From positions 1-64,000 of the forward strand of contig DDRS01000034.1 of the NCBI GenBank assembly GCA_002343685.1: a DNA stretch of 64,000 nucleotides, given 5' to 3'. Numbering within the stretch: position 1 is the stretch's first letter; each line of letters starts with the position of its first letter. Below the pieces are notes generated by a model that was given only the letters and a program-made list of their open reading frames with translations, was not told where the DNA came from and did not search any database. The DNA is from Thiobacillus denitrificans. Its GTDB lineage: Bacteria; Pseudomonadota; Gammaproteobacteria; Burkholderiales; Thiobacillaceae. Positions 58,271 to 64,000 of the stretch are shown one piece after another. The position numbers and the translations under genes were made by a program.

Positions 58271-58307
58271 AAAGATTCTGATTGCAAACCGCGGCGAAAT
58301 CGCCCTG
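58235..58307 (+). promoter_or_regulatory. Perfect 19-bp inverted repeat around the accC start
   Basis: CAGGGCGATTTCGCCGCGG (58235-58253) is the exact reverse complement of 58289-58307 inside accC codons 9-15. In mRNA this would form a 19-bp stem whose 35-base loop contains the start codon (58263) and AGAACC. It may affect translation of accC. It could also be the scar of a template switch. Confidence 0.6.
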
Positions 58308-59618
58308 CGTATCCAGCGCGCCTGCCGCGAAATGGGCATCAAGACGGTCGCCGTGTATTCCGAAGCCGACCGCGACGCCAAGTATGTGAAACTGGCCGAC
58401 GAATCGGTGTGCATCGGCCCGGCGCCCTCGACGCAGAGCTATCTGCACGTGCCCTCGATCATCGCCGCCGCCGAAGTCACCGACGCCGCCGCCATCCATC
58501 CCGGCTACGGTTTCCTGTCGGAAAATGCCGACTTCGCCGAGCGCGTGGAGTCGTCCGGCTTCACCTTCATCGGCCCGCGTCCCGACAATATCCGTCTGAT
58601 GGGCGACAAGGTCGCCGCCAAGCAGGCGATGCTCGAAGCCAAGGTGCCGTGCGTGCCCGGTTCCGACGGCGCTTTGTCCGACGATCCCGACGAGATTGTC
58701 CGGACCGCTGCCCGTGTCGGCTACCCGGTCATCATCAAGGCGGCCGGCGGCGGCGGCGGCCGCGGCATGCGCGTCGTGCATACCGAAGCCGCACTGCTGA
58801 ACGCCGTGACCATGACCAAGACCGAAGCGGGAGCCGCCTTCGGCAACCCCATGGTCTACATGGAGAAATTCCTGCAGACGCCGCGCCATATCGAAATCCA
58901 GATCCTCGCCGACGAACACGGCAACGCCGTCCACCTGGGCGAACGCGACTGCTCGATGCAGCGCCGCCACCAGAAGGTACTGGAAGAGGCCCCGGCGCCC
59001 GGGCTCGATCCCAAGCTCCGAGACAAGATCGGCGAACGCTGTGCGGAAGCCTGCCGCAAGATCGGCTACCGCGGCGCCGGCACCTTCGAGTTCCTCTACG
59101 AGAACGGCGAGTTCTACTTCATCGAGATGAACACCCGGGTGCAGGTCGAGCATCCGGTGACCGAACTCATCACCGGCATCGACATCGTGCAGACGCAGAT
59201 CCGCGTCGCTGCCGGCGAGAAACTGCCGTGGAAACAGAAGGACATCACCTTCAAGGGTCATGCTGTCGAATGCCGCATCAACGCCGAGCATCCGACGACC
59301 TTCGTCCCCAGCCCCGGCAAGCTGACCAACTACCATGCGCCCGGCGGTCCTGGTATCCGCGTCGATTCGCATGTGTACCACGGCTACTACGTGCCGCCGC
59401 ACTACGACTCGATGATCGGCAAGCTGATCGCCTACGGCGATACCCGCGACCAGGCGATCGCCCGCATGCGGGGGGCGCTGATGGAAATGGTGGTCGAGGG
59501 TATCCACAGCAATATCCCGCTGCACCAGGAACTGATGAACGATGCGGCTTTCATCGCCGGCGGCACCAGTATCCATTATCTGGAGCACAAACTGGCGGCG
59601 GAGAAAGCTGACAGATAA
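58263..59618 (+). CDS. accC: Biotin carboxylase of acetyl-CoA carboxylase
   Basis: 451 residues, full length. ATP-grasp features are KAAGGGGGRGMR (about 160), HIEIQILADEHGNAVHLGERDCSMQRRHQK, and FIEMNTRVQVEHPVTELITGID with catalytic Glu and Arg. It carboxylates biotin on AccB using bicarbonate and ATP. ATG 58263 is preceded by CGGAGAACCCAA. A more upstream start would include the duplicated fragment and has no family support. The last residues and stop lie at the edge of a repeat element (59614-59698). Confidence 0.97.
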   Translation: MFEKILIANRGEIALRIQRACREMGIKTVAVYSEADRDAKYVKLADESVCIGPAPSTQSYLHVPSIIAAAEVTDAAAIHPGYGFLSENADFAERVESSGFTFIGPRPDNIRLMGDKVAAKQAMLEAKVPCVPGSDGALSDDPDEIVRTAARVGYPVIIKAAGGGGGRGMRVVHTEAALLNAVTMTKTEAGAAFGNPMVYMEKFLQTPRHIEIQILADEHGNAVHLGERDCSMQRRHQKVLEEAPAPGLDPKLRDKIGERCAEACRKIGYRGAGTFEFLYENGEFYFIEMNTRVQVEHPVTELITGIDIVQTQIRVAAGEKLPWKQKDITFKGHAVECRINAEHPTTFVPSPGKLTNYHAPGGPGIRVDSHVYHGYYVPPHYDSMIGKLIAYGDTRDQAIARMRGALMEMVVEGIHSNIPLHQELMNDAAFIAGGTSIHYLEHKLAAEKADR

Positions 59619-59698
59619 GCGGCGAGCGGTAAGCAGCAAGCCGAAAACACCCTCCCCGTCGCTCTTTACCGCTTACCGCTTACTGCTCACCGCTAACC
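59614..59698. repeat. Intergenic inverted repeat, AGCGGTAAGC family
   Basis: Left arm AAGCGGCGAGCGGTAAGCAG (59617-59636) and right arm TTACCGCTTACCGCTTACTG with CTCACCGCTAACC (from 59666) are imperfect reverse complements built from GCGGTAAGC units. It begins at the accC stop and ends just before prmA. It is unlike the repeats at 58018 and 63002. Confidence 0.6.
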
Positions 59699-59708
59699 AC
59701 TTACTACC

Positions 59709-60599
59709 ATGCCCTGGCAATCCGTTCGCATCCTCGTCGAATCCAAACAGGCCGAGCCATTGTCCGACGCGCTGATGGATGTGGGTGCGCTATCGGTGTC
59801 GCTGGAAGACGCCGACGCCGGCACGGTGGACGAAACCCCGCTGTTCGGTGAACCGGATCATCCGACTGCCGAATTGTGGCCGCACAGTATCGCGGTGGTG
59901 CTGCTGGACGAAGACGCCGACGTGGCGGAAACGCTGGCCGCTGCGGCAAAACAGGCAGGCATTCCCGCTCCAACCGACTACACGATCGACACCGTGGCCG
60001 AGCAGGACTGGGTGCGCCTCACGCAATCGCAGTTCGATCCCATCCCGATCTCGCCGCGCTTATGGATCGTGCCGACCTGGCACGACGCGCCCGACAGCCA
60101 CGCGATCAACCTCAAGCTCGATCCCGGTCTGGCATTCGGTACCGGCAGCCATCCCACCACGCGTCTGTGCCTGCGCTGGCTGGATACGCAGCTCGCCGGC
60201 GGCGAAACGCTGCTGGACTATGGTTGCGGCTCCGGCATTCTCGCCATCGCAGCGGTCAAGCTGGGCGCCGTGCGCGTCGACGGCGTCGACATCGATGCCC
60301 AGGCCGTCGACGCATCGCGCGACAATGCCGCGCTGAACGAGGTTTCCGCCCATTTCTGCCTGCCCGGCGAACTCGCACCGGGCCAGTACGACGTCGTCGT
60401 CGCCAACATCCTCACCAATCCGCTCAAGGGCATGGCGCCGCTGTTGGCCGGCCGGGTACGCACCGGCGGACGGCTGGTATTGTCCGGCATCCTGGCCGAA
60501 CAGGCCGACGAGGTCATGGCGGTCTACCGCGACTGGTTTGACTTCGACCCGCCCACCATCGACGAGGGCTGGGTGCGTCTGGCAGGCGTCAAGCGGTGA
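59709..60599 (+). CDS. prmA: Ribosomal protein L11 methyltransferase PrmA
   Basis: 296 residues. The N-terminal L11-recognition domain is followed by a SAM methyltransferase domain with PGLAFGTGSHPTTRLCLRWL (about 140), LLDYGCGSGILAIAAVKLGA and VVANILTNPL. It trimethylates L11 lysines. Its stop overlaps the GTG start of the following zinc-ribbon gene by four bases. Confidence 0.96.
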   Translation: MPWQSVRILVESKQAEPLSDALMDVGALSVSLEDADAGTVDETPLFGEPDHPTAELWPHSIAVVLLDEDADVAETLAAAAKQAGIPAPTDYTIDTVAEQDWVRLTQSQFDPIPISPRLWIVPTWHDAPDSHAINLKLDPGLAFGTGSHPTTRLCLRWLDTQLAGGETLLDYGCGSGILAIAAVKLGAVRVDGVDIDAQAVDASRDNAALNEVSAHFCLPGELAPGQYDVVVANILTNPLKGMAPLLAGRVRTGGRLVLSGILAEQADEVMAVYRDWFDFDPPTIDEGWVRLAGVKR

Positions 60600-61618
60600 A
60601 TTACCGCACCACCTGTCCGCACTGCGCCAGCGTATTCCGTCTCGGCACAGACCAGCTCGACGCCGCGCAGGGCTGGGTGCAATGCAGCGTGTGCGGCACG
60701 GCCTTCGATGCGCGCCTGAGCCTGCTCATGGAAGACGGCTCGCCGCTGCCACAACCCGAGCCCGGACGGGTCGAACCGCCTGCGCAGCCTGAAACCCACC
60801 TGCCCGCCGAACAAGAAGCCACGACTGTCGATACCCCCGACACGGTCGACGAGGCCCCACCCGTCGCACCGTCGCCGGAAGAGGAAGACATCGCCGCAGC
60901 CGACATTCCGCGCGGAATCGTCCAGCGCGAGACATCGTTCGATCTGGATTCGATCATCCTGATCGACCCGGACATTCCGGTCCCGGACGACCCCGGCCCA
61001 CTGCCGCAGATTCACACCGCCCCTGGTTATCCTCCTGAACCTGCCACGCCCCTGCGCTGGTCCACCGCTGCCGAAGCTTCCCCCGCAGCACGCATCGAAT
61101 ATGCCTCGCCGATGCCCGGCAAGGCACGCATACCGTCCTCGCCCCGCCGCATCAATCCCTGGGTGTGGGGAACGGCCAGTCTGTTGCTGCTTGTCGTGCT
61201 GCTGGCACAAACCACTTATTTTCTGCGCGACACCCTGGTGAGCCGGCTGCCGCAAACCCGACCCGCGCTCGAACAAGCCTGCTCAGCGCTCGGCTGCACG
61301 CTTTCGCTTCCCAAAAACCTGACGCTGCTGCAGATCGTCGGCTCCGATCTGCAAACCGAGGCCAGCGGGCGCCTCAAACTCACGCTTACCCTGGGCAACC
61401 GCGCCAATCATGTCCAAGCCTGGCCGGTACTTGTGCTGACCCTGACCGACCAGCACAACCGTCCGCTCGCGCGCCGCAGCTTCGCCCCCAGCGAGTACCT
61501 CGGCGACGCCCAGCGCATCGCCGCCGGCATTCCCGCGCGCAGCGAACAGCCCCTGAGCCTGCCACTGACCGTGCACGACCTGACGCCGATGGGCTTCAAC
61601 CTGCAGCTGACGTATTGA
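60596..61618 (+). CDS. Zinc-ribbon and DUF3426 domain membrane protein
   Basis: 340 residues. The N-terminal MJ0042-type zinc ribbon has CPHC (8-11) and CSVC (31-34). A long acidic Pro/Glu-rich region (about 50-180) leads to one membrane helix (about 185-205) and a periplasmic DUF3426 domain with LTLTLGNRANHVQAWPVLVLTLTD. Function unknown; it follows prmA in many betaproteobacteria. It starts at GTG 60596 overlapping the prmA stop. Confidence 0.88.
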   Translation: MNYRTTCPHCASVFRLGTDQLDAAQGWVQCSVCGTAFDARLSLLMEDGSPLPQPEPGRVEPPAQPETHLPAEQEATTVDTPDTVDEAPPVAPSPEEEDIAAADIPRGIVQRETSFDLDSIILIDPDIPVPDDPGPLPQIHTAPGYPPEPATPLRWSTAAEASPAARIEYASPMPGKARIPSSPRRINPWVWGTASLLLLVVLLAQTTYFLRDTLVSRLPQTRPALEQACSALGCTLSLPKNLTLLQIVGSDLQTEASGRLKLTLTLGNRANHVQAWPVLVLTLTDQHNRPLARRSFAPSEYLGDAQRIAAGIPARSEQPLSLPLTVHDLTPMGFNLQLTY

Positions 61619-61654
61619 TATAGCGTCAAGCTAGCCGGTCCAGCGCTTCTTCGG

Positions 61655-61660
61655 TATAGT
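61655..61660 (+). promoter_or_regulatory. Probable -10 element of the gcv operon
   Basis: TATAGT lies about ten bases upstream of the first riboswitch stem. No good -35 box is visible, so this is a tentative call. Confidence 0.4.
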
Positions 61661-61670
61661 GCGCACTCCC

Positions 61671-61877
61671 GTTGCGGGAGAGCGCATGAACATCGTGCCG
61701 CCGAAGGCGTAACCCACCCGGAATCGCTCAGGCAAAAGGACCGCAACAACCGGAACACTCTGGAGAGCGCAGTCGCGGACTGGATCAGATCCGCACAACT
61801 GCCACCGAAGGGGCAGCAGCCCGCTGGTTCATTGGATCAGCCGCTGTAATCTCTCAGGTACCAAGGACAGAGGGGTG
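61671..61877 (+). ncRNA. Tandem glycine riboswitch upstream of gcvT
   Basis: Two aptamers are visible. The first is closed by GTTGCGG (61671-61677) pairing with CCGCAAC (61741-61747) and contains CCGCCGAAGGCG and CGCTCAGGCAAAAGGACC. The second, closed by CACTCTG and CAGAGGGG (about 61756-61876), contains CACCGAAGGGG and CTCTCAGGTACCAAGGACAG. These GAAGG and CAGGnAnnnGGACnG sequences are the conserved glycine-aptamer cores. The downstream gcvTHP genes cleave glycine, so the switch should turn them on when glycine is abundant. Confidence 0.95.
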
Positions 61878-61910
61878 GAGCGCATCCTCGCTTCACCTTT
61901 TTTATTTTTG
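61874..61910 (+). terminator. Riboswitch expression-platform terminator
   Basis: GGTGGAGCG (61874-61882) and CGCTTCACC (61889-61897) form a 9-bp stem with one G-T pair, followed by TTTTTTATTTTT. Its 5' strand overlaps the closing stem of the second aptamer, so glycine binding should prevent its formation and allow read-through into gcvT. Confidence 0.8.
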
Positions 61911-61917
61911 GTGCCCC

Positions 61918-62997
61918 ATGCTCAAACTTACCCCGCTCAATGCCACTCACCGCGAACTCGGCGCCAAAATGGTCGACTTCGGCGGCTGGGACATGCCGGT
62001 CAACTACGGCTCGCAGATCGAGGAACACCACACCGTGCGTTCCGGATGCGGCCTGTTCGACGTCTCCCACATGCTGCCGCTGGACATCCGCGGCGCCAAC
62101 GTCCGCGCCTTCCTGCGCCGCCTGGTCGCCAACAACGTCGACAAATTGCAGGTCTCGGGCAAGGCGCTGTATTCCTGCATGCTCAACGAGGCCGGCGGCG
62201 TCATCGACGACCTCATCATCTACTTCATGGACGAATCCTGGTTCCGCCTGGTGGTCAACGCCGGCACCGCGGAGAAGGATCTCGCCTGGATGGAAAAGCA
62301 AAACGCCGACTGGGGCATGGGCCTCACGCTGACGCCGCGCCGCGACCTCGCGATGATCGCGATCCAGGGGCCCGACGCCACGCGCGTCCTCAACGAAGCC
62401 CTGCCCGGCGTCGACCAGATCACGGCCAGCCTCAAGCCCTTCAACGCCGCCGCCATGGGCGAGATGTTCATCGCCCGCACCGGCTATACCGGCGAGGACG
62501 GCTTCGAGGTGATGGTGCTGGCGAAGTCCGCGCCTTTCTTCTGGAAGGCGCTGATGGAAGCCGGCGGCAAGCCGATCGGCCTGGGCGCGCGCGATACCCT
62601 GCGTCTGGAAGCCGGGATGAATCTCTACGGCCAGGACATGGATGAAACCACCTCGCCGCTGGAATCCGGCCTCGCGTGGACGGTGGACCTGAAGACCGAG
62701 CGCGACTTCGTCGGCAGCAAGGCCCTGGAGGCCAGCGAAGTCACGAAGCAGCTTGCCGGCCTGCTTCTGCTCGACAAGGGCGTATTGCGCGGGCACCAGA
62801 AGGTCCACACCAAAAACGGCGACGGCGAAATCACCTCCGGCACGTTTTCGCCTACGATGCAGCAATCGATCGCGCTCGCCCGCATCCCGCTCGGGATCGC
62901 ACCGGGTGAGGAAGTCGAAGTCGAGATCCGCGACAAGAAACTGAAAGCCAAAGTGGTGAAATATCCGTTCGTGCGCAACGGCAAAGTATTGATTTAG
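61918..62997 (+). CDS. gcvT: Glycine cleavage system T protein (aminomethyltransferase)
   Basis: 359 residues. Typical blocks are KMVDFGGWDMPVNYGSQIEEHHTVR, GLFDVSHM, GYTGEDGFEVM and GARDTLRLEAGMNLYGQDMDE. It transfers the methylene carbon of glycine, held on GcvH lipoate, to tetrahydrofolate and releases ammonia. It is the first gene after the glycine riboswitch. The ATG has no strong Shine-Dalgarno sequence; the bases ahead of it are the terminator T tract and GGTGCCCC. Confidence 0.97.
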   Translation: MLKLTPLNATHRELGAKMVDFGGWDMPVNYGSQIEEHHTVRSGCGLFDVSHMLPLDIRGANVRAFLRRLVANNVDKLQVSGKALYSCMLNEAGGVIDDLIIYFMDESWFRLVVNAGTAEKDLAWMEKQNADWGMGLTLTPRRDLAMIAIQGPDATRVLNEALPGVDQITASLKPFNAAAMGEMFIARTGYTGEDGFEVMVLAKSAPFFWKALMEAGGKPIGLGARDTLRLEAGMNLYGQDMDETTSPLESGLAWTVDLKTERDFVGSKALEASEVTKQLAGLLLLDKGVLRGHQKVHTKNGDGEITSGTFSPTMQQSIALARIPLGIAPGEEVEVEIRDKKLKAKVVKYPFVRNGKVLI

Positions 62998-63001
62998 TCG
63001 G

Positions 63002-63073
63002 GTCAGGATTCAGGATTCAGGGAAGACGCGGCAACGCCGCGTTTTCTCCTGGCCCCTGATCCCTGATCCCTGG
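63002..63073. repeat. Intergenic inverted repeat, TCAGGATTC family, copy 2
   Basis: Left arm TCAGGATTCAGGATTCAGGG (63003-63022). Core ACGCGGC-AAC-GCCGCGT (63026-63042) followed by TTTCT. Right arm CCTGGCCCCTGATCCCTGAT (from 63049). It shares arms and the GACGCGGCAA core with 58018-58130. The central hairpin could also attenuate transcription between gcvT and gcvH. Confidence 0.65.
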
Positions 63074-63102
63074 AAACCCTAACTAGACCAGGATTACATA
63101 AC

Positions 63103-63492
63103 ATGAACATCCCCGCTGACCTCAAATACACCCCCAGCCACGAATGGGTGCGCGTCGAAGCCGACGGCACGTTGACCGTAGGCATCACCCATCACGCGCA
63201 GGATCTGCTCGGCGACATGGTCTTTATCGAAAATCCGGCTACCGGCCGCACGCTTGCCAAGGGCGAGGAATGCGCCGTGGTCGAGTCGGTCAAGGCCGCA
63301 TCCGATGTCTACGCGCCCGTGGCCGGCGAAGTGATTGCTGCCAACGGCGACGTGGAATCCAGCCCCGAGTCCGTGAACAAGGACGCCTACAGTGCCTGGA
63401 TGTTCAAGCTCAAGCCCACCAATGCCGGCGATGTCGCCGAACTGCTCGACGCCGCGGCTTACCAGAAGCTGGTCGAGTCCGAAGCCCATTGA
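63103..63492 (+). CDS. gcvH: Glycine cleavage system H protein
   Basis: 129 residues. Lipoyl-domain features are THEWV-like SHEWVRVEADGTLTVGITHHAQDLLGDMVF and the lipoylated Lys in ECAVVESVKAASDVYAPVAGE (about 65). GcvH shuttles the aminomethyl group between the P, T and L proteins. It is 105 bases downstream of gcvT with a repeat element between, and 79 bases upstream of gcvPA. Confidence 0.97.
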   Translation: MNIPADLKYTPSHEWVRVEADGTLTVGITHHAQDLLGDMVFIENPATGRTLAKGEECAVVESVKAASDVYAPVAGEVIAANGDVESSPESVNKDAYSAWMFKLKPTNAGDVAELLDAAAYQKLVESEAH

Positions 63493-63499
63493 TTTTTTC

Positions 63500-63556
63500 T
63501 CCACGAAGAACAGAAGGACCATGAATTTTCTTCGCGCGCTTCGTGTCCTTCGTGGA
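63500..63556. repeat. Intergenic inverted repeat, CACGAAG family
   Basis: TCCACGAAG (63500-63508) pairs with CTTCGTGGA (63548-63556), with further CACGAAG-like units inside (CGAAGAACAGAAGGACC; CTTCGTGTCCTTCG). It fills the gap between gcvH and gcvPA. It is a third repeat type, different from those at 58018/63002 and 59614. Confidence 0.55.
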
Positions 63557-63571
63557 CGAGGTTTTTAAGCC

Positions 63572-64000
63572 ATGCCCTTCATCCCCCACACTGAAGAAGA
63601 CGTTTCCATCATGCTCGACGCCATCGGTGCCAAGAGCATCGAGGATCTGTTCGATGAAATCCCGCCCGCACTGAAGGCCGGCAAGCTGAAGGACGTGCCC
63701 GACGGCCTGCCCGAGATGGCTGTAACGCGACTGATGCAAGAACGCGCGTCGCAGGACGGCTTCTGGTCCAACTTCATCGGCGCCGGCGTCTACGAGCACC
63801 ACATTCCGGCGGCCATCTGGCAGATCACCACGCGCGGCGAGTTCTACTCCGCCTACACGCCCTACCAGGCCGAGGCGAGCCAGGGCACGCTGCAGCTGAT
63901 CTACGAATACCAGACCATGATGACCCGGCTGACCGGACTCGACGTCTCGAACGCCTCGCTCTATGACGGGGCCTCGGCGCTGGCCGAAGCCGTGCTGATG
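63572..64000 (+). CDS. gcvPA: Glycine dehydrogenase (decarboxylating) subunit 1, partial
   Basis: The first 143 codons run to the window edge. The N-terminus MPFIPHTEEDVSIMLDAIGA followed by IEDLFDEIP, FIGAGVYEHHIPAAI, FYSAYTPYQAEASQGTLQLIYEYQTMM and NASLYDGASALAEAVLM is typical of the split alpha subunit of the P protein. This implies a separate gcvPB gene downstream. The P protein decarboxylates glycine using pyridoxal phosphate. It is the third gene of the riboswitch-controlled operon. Confidence 0.95.
   Translation, partial: MPFIPHTEEDVSIMLDAIGAKSIEDLFDEIPPALKAGKLKDVPDGLPEMAVTRLMQERASQDGFWSNFIGAGVYEHHIPAAIWQITTRGEFYSAYTPYQAEASQGTLQLIYEYQTMMTRLTGLDVSNASLYDGASALAEAVLM

Noticed and set aside
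58158..59639. 493-codon minus-strand frame opposite accC
   Set aside because: Antisense shadow with His/Asp/Val-rich composition; accC on the plus strand is unambiguous.

Overview
The window reads as a GC-rich betaproteobacterial chromosome. The best guess is Nitrosomonadales, close to Thiobacillus or Sulfuricella; this is inferred from gene content and was not tested by a search. Supporting signs are system II cytochrome c maturation (ResB/CcsB) beside cytochrome c4, a pilMNOPQ-aroK locus, an N-terminal DUF3683 dehydrogenase, PEP-CTERM surface proteins with the PrsK/PrsR/PrsT system, and a glycine riboswitch ahead of gcvT. I see no rRNA, tRNA, CRISPR array, prophage or intact insertion sequence. 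About 55 protein genes are supported, mostly densely packed.

Layout. 1-8 kb: the tail of a histone H1-like gene, the periplasmic methionine sulfoxide reductase pair msrP-msrQ, a small unknown gene, a thioredoxin-like gene, hda, nadA, a DUF808 membrane protein, and a PhnD-like binding protein coupled to a diguanylate cyclase. 8-21 kb: a 1256-residue FAD/Fe-S dehydrogenase, a PEP-CTERM protein, a HIT protein, phoBR with a Pho box, ubiE-ubiJ-ubiB, a sodium:solute symporter and a second PEP-CTERM protein. 21-28 kb (minus strand): an aroK-led tight gene string (beta-helix protein, VanZ protein, DHH phosphoesterase, Sat-CysC fusion) that looks like a PAPS-making and PAP-removing unit. 28-36 kb: pilMNOPQ, divergent from mrcA (PBP1A). 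36-47 kb: the sugar transferase-prsK-prsR-prsT-prsT cluster of the XrtA/PEP-CTERM system. 47-52 kb: a third PEP-CTERM gene, an N-acyl amino acid synthase-like gene coupled to a ThiF-like E1 enzyme, hemB and ysxC. 52-57 kb: cytochrome c4, resB, ccsB and a TlpA-like thioredoxin. 57-64 kb: aroQ-accB-accC-prmA-DUF3426, then a glycine riboswitch and gcvT-gcvH-gcvPA.

The most interesting signals are these. (1) Three near-identical sigma-54 type (-24/-12) elements precede two PEP-CTERM genes and the prs cluster, which encodes PrsR, a sigma-54 activator; this suggests a PrsK/PrsR regulon. (2) An N-acyl amino acid synthase-like gene and a ThiF-like gene overlap, and the second appears to start at CTG. 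(3) A candidate small RNA between hemB and ysxC has three hairpins with pyrimidine-rich loops resembling anti-Shine-Dalgarno sequence. (4) The start of accC is preceded by a second, synonymously diverged copy of its first codons and by a perfect 19-bp inverted repeat that places the start codon in a hairpin loop. (5) The Sat domain of the Sat-CysC fusion has lost several canonical catalytic residues while its kinase domain looks intact.
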